NCBI GenBank assembly: GCA_026225945.1
Contig: JAMJFZ010003624.1
Coordinates: forward strand, 7,168,001-7,232,000
DNA from: Cricetomys ansorgei
Lineage: Eukaryota; Chordata; Mammalia; Rodentia; Nesomyidae
Direction: 5' to 3'
DNA: 64,000 bases
Under the pieces are notes generated by a model. It was not told where the DNA came from. It ran no database searches and saw nothing but the letters and a program-made list of their open reading frames with translations. The translations under genes and the position numbers were made by a program. This document shows, one piece after another, positions 22,797-34,270 of this stretch (position 1 is its first letter; every line of letters begins with the position of its first letter).

Positions 22797-23500
22797 TTTA
22801 AGAATAAAAACTATTTATTTTTATTTATTTATATTTTTCAGTTGGTGTTTTCTTACTTCCTTTGTGAAAACTCAAATCTAACTTGTGTTCTTTCTTAATA
22901 TTTCTTTCAGTTAGGATCTGACAGTAAATAATCAATAGAAATGCAAAGTTGTGGAGCTCAGGACCGGCTGCTGCACATACCACACAACACTCATGCACCT
23001 AAGGCTCAGGGATCACTGCAGAAGTGGGAACAGAAAGACTGTCAGGAAATTGTCTGTGAGGTTGTGTCTCCTAGGAACGTCAGAAGCTCCGCTCATAAAG
23101 TCTCGCCAACCTGACTGCTCAAACATGAGCTGAACAAGGACACACTGCCTTCTCTTGGGCTGTTCCACTCCCTGTTAGAAGCAGCCCTCTGCATGTCTCC
23201 CACAACTCAGGCATCCTCCAACATCTTGGGGTTTCCAAGGCAAGGCTTCATCTTCACAGCGTCACACATGGCTTCTCTGGGCCTCCACGAAGGGACACCC
23301 CGATACACACCTGGCCACAGTGACTTTCTTTAGTCTTGGAGGGAGATTCCATAACCCTCTTTTGCATTCTTGATTCTAAAGCCAGAGCCACATGGCCTAA
23401 GCTGCCAAGTTCTGCTGCTTGTTGGGTTTGGGACATGAACCCCCTCGTTCAAATACATTTTTACCAGCCTTGTATTTTTGATGGTTTCCTTCAATGCTTA

Positions 23501-23614
23501 TGCTTGACTGTCCTGAAACACACTCTGTAGACCAGACTGGCCTCAAACTCAGATCTGCCTGCCCCTGCCTCCTGAGTGCTGGCTGGGATGACAGGTATGT
23601 GTAACCACACCCAG
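23501..23614 (-). mobile_element. B1 SINE, partial
   Basis: TGACTGTCCTGAAACACACTCTGTAGACCAGACTGGCCTCAAACTC...CTGAGTGCTGG is reverse B1 lacking the 3' tail region, with a GGCT duplication near 23581. Confidence 0.9.
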
Positions 23615-24158
23615 ACCTAAATTTTTCCTTAATAACTTTTTACAAATTGGAAGCTAAGCTAAGCTAGATGGGGTCTTGTCCTGAGGTCTCCACTCCCTTT
23701 ATTCCATCAGGTTCTTCTTTATCTTTTAATCTACATTTTGTATTTTTCCTTGCTCAGCTAGCTCCTTTTTAGTATACATCTGCATAAGCATGGCCGCTAA
23801 TAACCAAACAACGCAGTCAATACTAGGCTGTCTGGAAGTCTCCTCTGTCAAAGCTGTTAATCCATAACTCTTGAATTTAGCCTCAGGAAGATTTTTGGAC
23901 AAGGGCAGAAAGCAGCCACAGCCACAGTCTCTGCCAAAATATCTCAAGGATGCTTTCTAGGCCGCATACTAATATTCTTCTCCTCTGAAACCTCTTGAGC
24001 CAGGTCCCCATAGCAACACTGCCTTCCATGTTCCTACTAGTATGACCCATTAAGCCCTGCTTAAAGCATTCAATCCAAAGTCCTAAAGTCCACGTTCTTC
24101 CAAACAAAAACGTGGTCAGGCCTATCACAGCAGCACCCCAGTCCCTGGCACCAAGTTA

Positions 24159-24513
24159 TGTCTTAGATAAGGTTTCTATTGCTGTGAAAAGATACCATGA
24201 CCATGGCAACTGTTATAAAGGAAAATATTTGGTTGAGGTTGGCTTATAGTTCAGAGGTTCAGTTCATTATTTCATCATAGGAAGCATGGCAGCATGCAGG
24301 CAGACATGGTGCTGGAGAGGTAGCCGATAGTTTACATTTGTATCAGCAGCCAACAAGAAGAGAGAGTAGCACTGGGTCTGGCTTGAGATTCTCAAACCCC
24401 AAATCCCACCCCCAGTGACACACTTCCTCCAACAAGGCCACATCTCCTAATGCTACTCCCTAAGCATTCAAATATATGAGTCTATGAGGGCTATTCTTGT
24501 TCAAACCACCACA
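24159..24513 (-). mobile_element. MT-family (MTD-like) MaLR LTR
   Basis: Read on +: TGTCTTAGATAAGGTTTCTATTGCTGTG, ACCATGACCATGGCAACTGTTATAAAGG, CATGGTGCTGGAGAGG, CACTTCCTCCAACAAGGCCACATCTCC, CAAATATATGAGTCTATGAGGGC, ending CAAACCACCACA. This is an end-to-end reversed MT LTR of about 355 bases. No internal region is present. Confidence 0.92.
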
Positions 24514-24544
24514 GTAGGTCCAACCATAGAGAAGTGGTTACTTT

Positions 24545-24546
<2 letters not shown>

Positions 24547-24590
<44 letters not shown>
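24547..24590. repeat. (GT)n microsatellite
   Basis: About 22 GT units in the position of the expanded tail of the reverse-oriented ID-like SINE that follows. Confidence 0.97.
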
Positions 24591-24593
<3 letters not shown>

Positions 24594-24666
24594 GTATTGG
24601 GAAACAAACCCAGGACTTTGCGCACACCAAGGAAGGTGCTCTATCGCTGAGTTACATTCTCAGCCA
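24591..24666 (-). mobile_element. ID/tRNA-type SINE fragment
   Basis: GGGAAACAAACCCAGGACTTTGCGCAC...AAGGTGCTCTATCGCTGAGTTACATTCTCAGCC is a reversed ID/B4-tRNA core (B-box first on the + strand, then A-box). Confidence 0.8.
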
Positions 24667-24729
24667 CACAGGTGATTGAACCATGGGGCCTAGCTTAAGC
24701 ACTGAACTAATCCCAGGACGGATTCTTGA

Positions 24730-25025
24730 CATGTGATGTTATTGAGAGGTAAGGAGGTTGGACCCACTGAGGGAAGTGGGTCCGTGGACTCTTGTCTTGG
24801 AAAGATATACCTTTTCCCTGGCTCTCTTCCTCACTCTTTACTTCCTGTGAGCCAGGAGGTGAGCTGCATCTCAGCCTTGCCTCAAGCCCTCAGACAGTGG
24901 GGAGCTGGCTGGGGATGGAAGCATCTGAAAGCAGGACTTCTGGGCCTCTGGTTTTAGAAGCTTCAGTGTTCCTTTCAGTTGATTTTTCAGGGATTTGTCA
25001 CAGTGACAAAACACTAACGCACATC
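24730..25025 (+). mobile_element. ORR1-type MaLR LTR
   Basis: TGATGTTATTGAGAGGTAAGGAGG, a CTTTACTTCCTGTGAGCC segment and the terminal AGGGATTTGTCACAGTGACAAAACACTAACGCACA match MaLR LTR 3' ends. The 5' boundary is approximate. Confidence 0.7.
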
Positions 25026-26044
25026 AGCATTCTCTGAGTCACCAGTGAAAGAGAATGTACTTTCATCTGTGTGTGAGTCATCTGTCATTCCTCTTTGGTG
25101 GTCTTCACTGTTCGTAGACTTTATGACATGTTTATTAGTTTCAAGAAACACTCATGGGATCCAAGTCAGCACCAGGGGTAGAGATGCAGGGCGACCACTG
25201 CAGATTCCTGTTCCAGAAAGCTCTTGTGTAGAGGGTGGCTGGAATGGAAGAGGGAGCAGGGAATGGATGGAGGTGCCCAGTCAAGGTGATCTGAAAGCCA
25301 GAGCGAGCCTATTACCTAACTCAGAACACAAACTAACTAGCCCTTTGTTAGGCACAAACAGGGGTTTAGTTGCCAACCAGACCACATACAGTTCTGACAG
25401 CAGCTGCCTGTGTGATTGCAGGTGGTGGCCAGAGATCTGGGTTTACTGGCAACTTCATGGAAGTGACTGGGGGGTTTGGCACGTGGAACTGTGTCGGTCA
25501 GATCTACGATTAGTCAGAGCCTGCTTGGTAATGTCTGCTCGGGCCAAATAATACTCTCCATTGAAAACAGACTTCTATTCATTCTTTAGCTCATTTCAGG
25601 GGGGAAAAATAACCCTGCGATTTAGTTGAGTTCCCCCATCATGCTGCATCAGAAGCAGATTAAGTGTGAGTAGAGAGTTAGCTGAAACACCAGGTTTACT
25701 TCAACAGACTTTGTAAGTTCTTATTAATTTTCATTAAATTTAATCTAATACAATATGTAAAAGGAACATTTTATACTACTGATGGAAGTTTCCAAAATGA
25801 AGAAATATCTTAAAACAAAACTGACATTTATTTTTATTTGTCAGACTGACTTTCTAATATTCTCCAGATTGTCTAATATCGACCTTCTTGGCGATCTTTA
25901 AGTGCTCTGTACAGCAAATGTCAGAGCAGAGCAACTGTAAGCTTGCAAATGCATTCATACAAACGTTGGGGCCATTATTAGTTTGTGTATTCACCAAGAA
26001 GAACCAGTAAATGTTTGACTACTCTATATCCATTTGTACATTGC
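25026..26044. other. Unique stretch, AT-rich in the right half
   Basis: The 168-codon frame at 25045-25551 has no recognisable domain. The AT-rich half (about 25600-25990) holds no repeat I recognise. Confidence 0.45.
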
Positions 26045-26369
26045 TGTGCTGTAGAAGTTTATTTTTACTTATGTATAAAATAATTGTTTTGTGCACTGTT
26101 GGGTGAGGGTCTGCCTAGGTCTTAGCGTTTTGTGCTGTCTGCAGGTGATGGATTTACGGGGGTGGGGTGTTTGATTGTTAATGATCTGCACCAGCTATCA
26201 GTAGAACACCTGAGGAGTTCTAGATCAATAGAAACACCTGAGCTCAGACACTCTGGGTTCCACTGTCGAGTAGGGCATTGGTCATGATAGGGGTTCCTTC
26301 TGCTGAGGTCTGGAAGAGTTTGCACGTATGATTATGCCTCCTTGTCATCCTTGGTGAGCCTCCACAGCA
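26045..26369 (+). mobile_element. LTR-like repeat family, copy B
   Basis: GTAGAAGTTTATTTTTACTTATG, TTGTGCACTGTTGGGTGAGGGTCTGCCTAGGT, TTTGTGCTGTCTGCAGGTG, TGATCTGCACC, ACACCTGAGCTCAGACACTCTGGGTTCCACTGTCGAGT, CTGCTGAGGTCTGGAAGAG align closely with copies C and D. It is about 325 bases, solitary and non-coding. Confidence 0.75.
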
Positions 26370-26391
26370 GGAGGCTACCTTACCACTACCT

Positions 26392-26744
26392 TACCCTTCT
26401 CGGGATGCTGTAACAAAATGCTGTAGCTGGATAGCTTAAACAACAGAAATTCATAACAGTTCTCAAGCCTAGAAGTGCAAAATCGAGGTGCCAGTAGCAT
26501 TGATTCTGCTGGATGGAGACCTTGGTGTACAGATTGCAGTCTTCTAGCCATGCCCTCGTATGGCTTTCCCAGTGGGTGTACCTCCCACGTATCTCTTTTT
26601 CCCTAAGGACACTGGTCCTGCATCTCTTACAAGCACACTTAACCTCAATTATCTTTTTAAAGCTTCTATTTCAAATAAAGTTACATTGCAGAATAGGGCT
26701 TCCACATATAAATATTAGGGGAAGCAATTTGGTCCATAGTAACT
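26392..26744 (-). mobile_element. MLT1-type MaLR LTR
   Basis: Read on +: GGGATGCTGTAACAAAATGCTGTAGCTGG...TTAAACAACAGAAATTCATAACAGTTCTCAAG, CTAAGGACACTGGTCCTGC, AAATAAAGTTACATTGCAGAATAGGGCTTCCACATATAAATATTAGGGG. This is the standard reverse MLT1 order, nearly complete. Confidence 0.85.
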
Positions 26745-27384
26745 TGCAAGGAGGGCTGTGTACTAGAGGGAAGGCAGAGGAGACGTGAGGAATTTAAGGC
26801 TAGTGCCAAGTTTCCTGATGTTTCTAGTAAGAAGATTATTGAGAAAGTGTGACGAGCCAGAGAGGAGGATTATCGGGAAGCGAAAGACCCAGCGAAGTCA
26901 AGGAAGGTCAGTAAACATTGCACGTAGCATCTACCCGGAGAGAGCTTTCATTTGCTTTTGAAGGCATCTCCTGGAAGCTTTATGGTCTTCACGGGCTTTT
27001 GAAGTTTTAAATCCTGTAGGTTACAAGGTTTACTGAGAAAAAGAAAGTCACAGTAACATAGATCTACCCACTCCCAGATTAACCTATTGAAAGAGTAGCG
27101 ACCGCTCAAACGTCACTCCCCGCTGAGTTATCTATGCTGTGGCATACCGCAGACTGCTCCTCAGGAGTTGCTGTCAAGGCACACAGCTCTCCTTCTTCCT
27201 CATTAGGTATTTAGTGACATCTCATTAGTGGCTTGGAATGGGCCATAGTAATTGGCAAATGCTGTATAAATCAGAGCTTTGTGTTTTCCTAAGAACCTCT
27301 TACTAAAATGTCATGGCCAATCACTTGATCCATTCATGCCCATTGGGTGAATGCCATTGCGGACCACTTGGTGCCTATTAGAGA
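26745..27384. other. Unique non-coding stretch
   Basis: No feature recognised. Confidence 0.5.
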
Positions 27385-27411
27385 AAACCCAAACCCTAAC
27401 CCTAACCCTAA
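27385..27411. repeat. Short interstitial telomeric repeat
   Basis: Three perfect CCCTAA units at 27394-27411 are preceded by two degenerate AAACCC units, giving about 4.5 units. It sits immediately at the left edge of an MLT1 fragment. Confidence 0.9.
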
Positions 27412-28262
27412 GCAAGAGCTTATTCATCAATTTCTTGAGGCTGGGAAGGCAAACTTCAAGGTGCTGGCAGATGGAATACGATTAATGAGAGCTCTCTTTC
27501 TGGTTTGCACATGGCTATCTCCTCCTGTTTCCTTTCATGGTAGAGAGCCAGAGACAAATAGAAATCTTGTAAAGACCTAACCTCCACCATGGGGGCTCTA
27601 TTCTTGTGATGTGACCTTACCACGGTCTGTTTCCAAAGGCCCTACTCCAAACGTAGTGTTATAGGACCCTGACGATCCAGTTACTACACGACACACAACT
27701 CACTGATAAAGAAAATTTTATTTGAGTTAAAAATGAAGAAAAAGGAAAAAAAGAGAAAAGAAAAGAAAAGGCCTGGTCCGAGAGAGAGGGGGTGGGGGAG
27801 AGGGAGAGAGAGAGAGATAGCCAGGGACACAGTCTCAGAACCAAGTTCAGAACTCTGGCACTAGGTTGGAATTTTAGGGGTTTTTTATGCTAAAACTCAC
27901 AACCACCTGTGTCAACAAAAGCAGAAGTACATCATATTTTTAGTCCACCATTAACAAAGTCCTGAGCCCAGGACATAAAGATCAATCACAGCCTATCAAT
28001 TCACAGAAAACATCCTGTGTAAGAATCATACCACCTTACCAGAGGACATAGAAGGACATAGAATAAAGGGGGAGTCGGAGTCCTGGTTAGCTTGACCCTG
28101 GGGGGTCTGAGCTCTCTTCTTGTGAGAATCTGGCCTTAGCTTGGCCCTGGATTTTCTTTTGGGTCCATTTCAGTAATACTTAACTTTTATGGGAAAGGAG
28201 GTAGCCCGTGCTCAAAAATGTGGATTTTGGAGGGACACAACATTTTGGTCCATAGCAAGGAA
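27412..28262 (-). mobile_element. MLT1/MaLR LTR split by a nested LTR
   Basis: The left part (to 27656) reads TTTCTTGAGGCTGGGAAGGC, CAGAGACAAATAGAAATC, CAAAGGCCCTACTCCAAACGTAG. The right part (from 28173) resumes with AATGTGGATTTTGGAGGGACACAACATTTTGGTCCATAGC, the expected reverse MLT1 5' end. The two halves are separated by the younger LTR at 27657-28172. Confidence 0.75.
27657..28172 (-). mobile_element. Solitary LTR nested in MLT1, about 516 bp
   Basis: On the minus strand it starts TGAAATGGACCCAAAAG and ends GTCCTATAACA, with a CATAAAAAACCCC TATA-like box and CAAATAAAATTTTC as polyadenylation signal. Flanking tetranucleotides GTAG (27653-27656) and GTAA (28173-28176) fit a 4-base target duplication with one change, as in ERV1-type elements. 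The interrupted MLT1 confirms insertion. No viral gene is present. Confidence 0.75.
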
Positions 28263-28787
28263 CTTGAAAAATAAATAGAGTTTTCCAAGAAGTTCTGAGG
28301 ATTTGAAAGGCAGGGCCCTGAGATTGGCATTCAAAGATGGGGAACCATCAAATAGCACAGGGCACGGCAAGTTTGGGAAAGGACCAGATAAGGTTGAAGA
28401 CAGTGGGGAGAAAGCAGAGGTGACTGCTCTTGTTACTGACAAATGTTACACCAACAATTTTCTTTGCCAGGAGTGGAAGTTATTTGAGGTTTCCCCACAC
28501 GGAGATCGTATTTACATTTTGGACATACCAACTCACTCTCTGGAGAAAGTCAAGGAAGAGAATCCAATCCGAGAGGCAAGAAGCTACTCTGAATGCTGTT
28601 GTAACAGTCCGGGAGACTGGAGTGAAAGCTTGAAGTAAGGTGTCTGGCGAGACTGAATTATCACTTACAGATGAGCAGAGAGAAAACACTGGGAGCGGGG
28701 GTAGAGGCTGCCTCACTGCCAGGGGCAGGGCTAGCCTGAGGGTGTGTGTGGCCTGGACAGAAAACTTCGGAAACTTTGGAAGGCAAT
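28263..28787. other. Unique non-coding stretch
   Basis: A 111-codon frame (28303-28638 +) is charged and Glu/Lys-rich but has no motif, no splice signals I trust and no homology I recognise. Confidence 0.45.
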
Positions 28788-28935
28788 AATAGTAGCTGCC
28801 AATTTTTGAAGGCTTACTGCAGGCCACACAAGGTTGAATGTTTTCATTGAAATGATCAACGTCAACTCTCATAAATGAGGACAGGTTATGATTCCAAGCC
28901 ATATTTGACTCTGAATGAACGTTCTCAACCTTTCA
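28788..28935 (-). mobile_element. MIR-group SINE fragment
   Basis: AGTAGCTGCCAATTTTTGAAGGCTTACTGCAGGCCACAC and CTCATAAATGAGGACAGGTTATGATTCCAAG follow the reverse MIR layout. Strongly diverged. Confidence 0.45.
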
Positions 28936-29469
28936 GCTCTACTGCCTTCATACGCAAACAAAGATCCGGAACTGAAAGCTTGTTCTGAGGTCTTCTGAGG
29001 GAGGCATGGCCTGGACACAGGTATCCGGTATCCACGTATCTTGTATGCGCGTACGGGCATTGAAGTCCATCTGTACCTACTCATGGAGTCTCAGGGAGAG
29101 AGCACAGTGTTGTTGATGTTTGGTTCTCTAGAATATGATGGTTACCAAAGACCCGGGAAAGGAGGGGAGCAAGCAAGATTGGGAGAGGGAAGGGGCATTC
29201 TGAGATTCAGATGTGACTCAGTGTAGGTCCATCTGGAATGGGACATACCCACCAACATTAGCAAAGACTGGGTGGAGACGGCTGCCATTTACATCCCAGA
29301 AGAAAAGTACAGCCCCAGGCAAGGCAGCTTCAGGTAAATAGACAGCCTGTGGACTTCTCAAGCAGCAGCTCAGCTCTCTTTGAAGAGCCCTTTGGAGTGG
29401 TCCATTTCCTTAAGCACAACAGGTGTTAATTTGATTGTTCTAGGGGTTTGATGCCCTTGGTTCGGAGCC

Positions 29470-29622
29470 TCTGGGCATGGTAGGCTTCCTAACCTCCCTG
29501 GGCTTCTCTTTGTGAGTTTGTTAGAGTCTAATAAGAATATTTACATAACAATAGAGAGACAATGGTTGTTAGAGTAGCCGGTGCATAAGAAGCTTTCTGT
29601 AAATGTCATTCGCTACTCAGAA
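29470..29622 (+). mobile_element. MIR SINE fragment
   Basis: CTTCCTAACCTCCCTGGGCTTCTC...GAGTCTAATAAGAATATTTACATAACAATAGAG...TAGAGTAGCCGGTGCATAAGAAGCTTTCTGTAAATGTCATT corresponds to the MIR core and 3' end. Confidence 0.55.
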
Positions 29623-29775
29623 AACTCATTCTGTACTTTAAAACTTTTAAAAAATATTTTTTTTTAAATTCAAATATAATTGCATTGTTTTTTCCTTCCC
29701 TTTCATTCCTCTAGCCCCTCCCACAACAACTCCCTCTCAAAATCATGTCTTCCTCTTGTTTTTTAGTTGTTACTG

Positions 29776-29779
<4 letters not shown>

Positions 29780-29824
<45 letters not shown>

Positions 29825-29836
29825 CGCACACACGCA
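29780..29836. repeat. (AC)n microsatellite with CG-containing interruptions
   Basis: About 19 AC units, then ACGC variants. Confidence 0.95.
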
Positions 29837-31514
29837 TATGCATACATGCCTAAACATATACACTCAACCTTCTCAAGCTGCTGTTAGACTGTGTCTCCTG
29901 GAAATGACAGGGAAGCTTTCCCCATGATGTCTCAACAGTACGGCCTGAACAATAGACACGCTAACATGCAATCTCATGCTATACTTTTAAACTTTGACTG
30001 TTTTCATGGATTGTCAAATGCCTCTGCTCAAAACATGTTATGTGAGTTGCATTTTCTTCTTGTAGAACTGAAAATATGAACATTTTATTCTGATCGACGC
30101 AATAGACATTAACTGGCTTGAGTTCACCATAGGAGGAAGGGAAAGAGAGGGCCAGCAGCAATGGATTCAAACATATGGGAGAAGTGAATTCATTTACTTG
30201 CAAATGTCTTTCATAAACAGAAAATCACAAGAAAGAGTGAAAAAAAAATGTTTGGGAGGTTTATGTTTCCCTAGACCCATCATTCGGTTCCTTTCTCATC
30301 CCTGAGAGAGTGAGCCAGACTCCCTGCATCTCTGAGCTCCACAGGGCCGATGGATCTCTGATCACGTGCTAAAAGCATGGCAGGTTCTTTCTTTTCCCCT
30401 GAGTTTATATTTCTTACTGTCTAGATTGACGTTTCTTAAAAACAAATATCACGACTTAATCTTCAGATAGAAGCTTCCTAACTGACTTGCACCCGTTGAA
30501 AGGGATCTTGGGCAAGCATGCAGCTTAGAGGCCTCTACAATTATTTCGTTCCTGCATCAAAAAGCGTGGATGAGCAGGACCTTCTGAAGCTGTGGGGCTC
30601 AAGGTTTTTCCTCAAACCGTCTTGTTTGGATCTCAACTGCTCAGGAGCAATGATTCTGCTAGTGCACACCAAAATCAGCCATTTTTGGCAAGAGGCCAGC
30701 TACCACTCACAGGGAAATCCTCTCTTTAAAATTTTAATAAACAATTCATTCAGTAGAAAAAAAAAATCCCTGAAAAACCATCTCTGGGAAAGAGGAAGCA
30801 AGAACTCTTCTACATCCCACACCCCATTCCCACTGTACAAGTATTTCTTTTGTCTAAATACACTTCTCGCATTATGGGAGCCAAGTCCCAGGGCTGGGGA
30901 TACATGCTCAGGTACCCCCCAAGTCACCCACGTGTCCGGAGCAGGCAGGGTCTGCATGGATGTGGAGGGCAGGAAGAAACAGAATGTGCAGCTACTGCGA
31001 AGCATAAGTGCCTAATACCCGGGTCTCATCGACACTGGAGCAGTAATATGAACTAGAGCCCCTGCAGGACAGAGCGGGAACCCCGTAGCCCACGGCCAGC
31101 ACCGCTCCTCAGAAGGGAAACTTGCTTTCTACCAGTCGTCCTGAACCTTACCACTCTTCCTTCCGTTCCTTCATCTTAACTCCACCAGCTCACACCTCCT
31201 GAATGAAGAGATGGGCTTTTGAAACAGCCCCTCCCCCCCTCCTGAAGGGGAAGCCTCACCCCTGCTCACAAAGCTGGAGTCACCCCTCCGATAGCCCCCT
31301 GCCTTAGAGTGGACTGGGCTAGCTATCTACAACCTTTCCCAGGCCAGAGGCGGTGATCTGACTTCCCCCAATTGTCCCACATTTTCTGTGTTCCCTGGTG
31401 TTTTTTTTTTTAATACAAGTGTACTTTTTAAAAGACATTTTGAAGTCTTTAAAGACTAATTACAAACACATTGGGGAGTGAGTGTGATGAAATGAGAAGC
31501 CTTGCAGATCAAGG
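29837..31514. other. Unique non-coding stretch
   Basis: The 165-codon frame at 30518-31015 shows no domain. C-rich runs lie near 31229-31240. No repeat family recognised. Confidence 0.45.
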
Positions 31515-31615
31515 GTAAAAAGGGTCACGTGATTCAGTCGACACCGCCCCCTGCCCTCCCCCACCTCCAGCCCGCCACCCCCGCCACTCCCAGCCCCCAA
31601 AGTGGGCGAATGTCC
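31515..31615. repeat. C-rich low-complexity block
   Basis: CACCGCCCCCTGCCCTCCCCCACC-type sequence with CCGCCACCCCCGCC. It contains GC-box-like CCGCCCC but is too short and CpG-poor for a CpG island. Confidence 0.6.
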
Positions 31616-31629
31616 GTGGGTTTCACGGA

Positions 31630-31720
31630 CTCCTTACAATTCAGGGTTGTCTGGAAAAGAGAAGCCTCTGCCAGGTGATAATTGCACAGACTCCAGTGTG
31701 GTAAAAGCCAGCTTAGGAAA
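31630..31720 (+). repeat. Unidentified diverged element, copy 1
   Basis: The core AGGTGATAATTGC (31673-31685), a preceding GCCTCTGCC and a following ACTCCAGTGTGGTAAAAGCC align with 35590-35690. The family is unknown to me. Confidence 0.35.
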
Positions 31721-31966
31721 AGCCTTCTCTTAATATTAATTTTGTGCCGTTTCTCTCAGTCCCGACAGACTTTTAACTGGACTGGTATTCTCTGTCGCCT
31801 CAGCCTTTGAAGGCTCTCATCACACACTTCAGTTCCCCAGGTCTAGCTCTGCCCAAGTCAGTCGTCCCATGCCCCCTTGATTTGTTGACCCTACCGGATG
31901 CTAATGATTGACTGACATCTGAGAGACCAGTGCTTCAGAGGAAGTCAGGGCAGGCTTCTGTGGTTG

Positions 31967-32020
31967 GCACATAGCATGTAACTAGCTGTGTATGCACATA
32001 GCATGTAACTAGCCAGGTAT
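31967..32020. repeat. 27-base tandem duplication
   Basis: Units 31967-31993 and 31994-32020 share their first 19 bases (GCACATAGCATGTAACTAG) exactly and differ only in the last eight. Confidence 0.95.
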
Positions 32021-32152
32021 GTGAGCAGGAGGGGCATAGATTTGGAGCTGGGGAACTAGGTTCAAATTCTGGTCTCTGGTGATGAGCTGTGAGACCTTCT
32101 GCCTGTCAATTCCTCTCTCTGGGTCACGCTGCTACATCGGCTGTAAATGACA
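32010..32152 (+). mobile_element. MIR SINE
   Basis: ATTTGGAGCTGGGGAACTAGGTTCAAATTCTGG, GATGAGCTGTGAGACCTTCTGCCTGTCAATTCCTCTCTCTGGGTC, CTGTAAATGACAG match the MIR tRNA-like B-box and core in order. Confidence 0.8.
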
Positions 32153-32354
32153 GAACGTTACTAGAAAGCTGTCAACTTTTCCTGCTCTTCAAAAAACCAA
32201 TGCTGTCAACTCTTGTCACACATTAAACCCACCTGGACATACTTTAAAGCATGCTGATGTGATTGACGCCCAGAGACCTAGATCCCGGGCCTGATCCTGG
32301 CTCAGGGGTCCTGAGCTTGCTTAGGAGGGCGCTTGTCAAGAAGAACAAAACAGA

Positions 32355-32566
32355 GGCTGGAGTGACAGCTCAGTGATTAAGATCACCAGCTACTCTTCTA
32401 GGGGGCCAGGGGTTCAATTCCCAGCACCAACATGGCAGCTCACAACAGTCTGTACCTCCAGTCCCAGGGAGTTGTTCTGGCTTTTGAGAGCACTGCACCA
32501 CAGTACACACAAAGACATGCTGGCAAGACACCTATACACACAAATAATAAATAATCATCTTTAAAA
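32355..32566 (+). mobile_element. B2 SINE with target duplications
   Basis: GGCTGGAGTGACAGCTCAGTGATTAAGATCACC, GGGGTTCAATTCCCAGCACCAACATGGCAGCTCACAACAGTCTGTA, ending CAAATAATAAATAATCATCTTT. Flanks AAGAACAAAACAGA (from 32341) and AAGAACAAATAAGA (from 32567) are near-identical target duplications. Full length. Confidence 0.95.
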
Positions 32567-33094
32567 AGAACAAATAAGAGTTTACTTTTGCAAATTTGCC
32601 AAACTGTCTCGCTTGGGTACCACAGTGTCACCTTCTCTTACGTTCTAGAACCTTCAAAGGGGTCTGTGCAAGTGTATGACCCCCCAATGCTGATGACCAC
32701 TTCAGTGTGAACCTTGGGGCGCTCAGACATCAGCATGTGCTAAGCTTCCCAGGAATCATTGGGGCAGATTTTGAGTTCTGAGGACAGATGTGGAAACACC
32801 TGGCAATCTGCATAGCTCACAGGAATGTTTTGTTTGGAAACTTACTATCTGTGAACTTCTCTCCTAACTAATTCCCCCTTGCCCAAAGGCTCTCATTGGG
32901 GATTGCCAATGTGCAAGTATTTGGGCTCTCACCTTTTTATTTCTGACCATTATTTTTGAGAGGTAATTATTCCCACTTATACAAAAGTCACATTTTTCTT
33001 CCTAGACTCCACTGCCATTGACACCTGCTTCTTTCCCTGATGCCTGCCACATCATCTAAAGGAGTCCCATTTCCAGAATAAGACTCAGAGTTTA

Positions 33095-33228
33095 GCTGGA
33101 TGATGGTGGTGCATGCCTTTAATCCCAGCACTCAGGAGGCAGAGGCAGGCGGATCTCTGCGAGTTCGAGGCCAGCCCGGTCTACAGAGTGAGTTCCAGGA
33201 CAGCCAGGGTTACAACAGAGGAACCCTC
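33095..33228 (+). mobile_element. B1 SINE
   Basis: GCTGGATGATGGTGGTGCATGCCTTTAATCCCAGCACTCAGG through CCAGGGTTACAACAGAGGAACCCTCTGTC. The body is full and it lacks a poly(A) tail. Confidence 0.96.
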
Positions 33229-34114
33229 TGTCACCCGACAGCACTTTCCTTCTACTCAGTGCAGACCGACACCCCTGAAGCCTTTACGGGTTTGTTTCTA
33301 GCCCTCTCCTAGACAAGGTCACCCCTATAAACAATGACTGCTCCCAAAGGACCAAAGATCCCTGGGTGCCTTACCTTGTGGCAACCGGCCTGTGAGCTTC
33401 CCGACACAGTATGCTGGCTCAGACCTACAAACCAAGTGTATGGTGGAGAAACTCTTGTCTAAATTTAACAATAGCAGCAACTTCAACAGTAAGAACCGCA
33501 GGGGACAGTCAGTAGAACACTGACTGCCCCAGAAAACCAGAAAAAACAGAAAAAAACAGAAAAAAAAAAAACAGAAAAAAAAGTCAGAGCTTGCCTTCTC
33601 AAACAGCTTCTGCTTTGACTCTCTATTCCTATACATAGCTAGTTAGCTCTATGAACCATAAAACTGGGCAGGGGGCTGTTGGTTACCTCAGCCCTAGTCT
33701 CTGGAGATTGGCCACGCCACAGAGGTTCAGAGGTCAAGGAGGACTCTTGGCATTGGGCTCTAAGGTACAGCATAGCTTCTGAGGTGCTCCTGAGGAGGCC
33801 AGGAGGGGCATCTACCTCACATTCCCTCTCATCCCCATCTATGCTGGCCGACAAGACCTTTCCTTGCTGACCTGGCTTCCTTACACAGAGAGTCACGCAG
33901 TGGGTGGAGAAGCTGCCTGAGGATGCAGGGCTTTTCTTCTGTCTGAAGTCTACCATTACCCTCCGCTGGGCTGGCTGCCACCCCTATGCCTCCTCCACTT
34001 CTCTCACTGGCTTTTGCACATATGAGAGAAGATGGTGCAGGGGCTGGAGTTACGTGACTCCTGTTTTCTCTGAGTTTTTTTTTAAATTTTATTTTTGTTG
34101 CCTATTTATTTGTT

Positions 34115-34258
34115 GTATGTGTCCGATGAACAGGTAGAGGTCAGAGGTTATCTTGCGGGAATCGTTTTTCTTCTCTTAACATGTGGGTCTTGAAGATCAA
34201 ATTGAGGTTCTTGGGTGTGACAGGAAGGGCCTTTGCCACTGAGCCATCTTGCCAGCCC
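34115..34258 (-). mobile_element. B3/B2-type SINE
   Basis: Read on +: GTGTCCGATGAACAGGTAGAGGTCAGAGGTTATC, AAATTGAGGTTCTTGGGTGTGAC, GCCTTTGCCACTGAGCCATCTTGCCAGCCC, a reversed B3 ending at its tRNA-like 5' end. Confidence 0.85.
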
Positions 34259-34270
34259 TTTCTCCAATTT

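Noticed and set aside
25045..25551. 168-codon plus-strand open frame
   Set aside because: No recognisable domain; composition rich in Trp and Cys from chance reading of non-coding DNA.
30518..31015. 165-codon plus-strand open frame
   Set aside because: No homology recognised, interrupted by an A-run encoding Lys, no supporting splice or promoter signal.
31515..31615. GC-rich block as a promoter or CpG island
   Set aside because: Only about 100 bases, C-rich with few CpGs; no initiator or TATA context.
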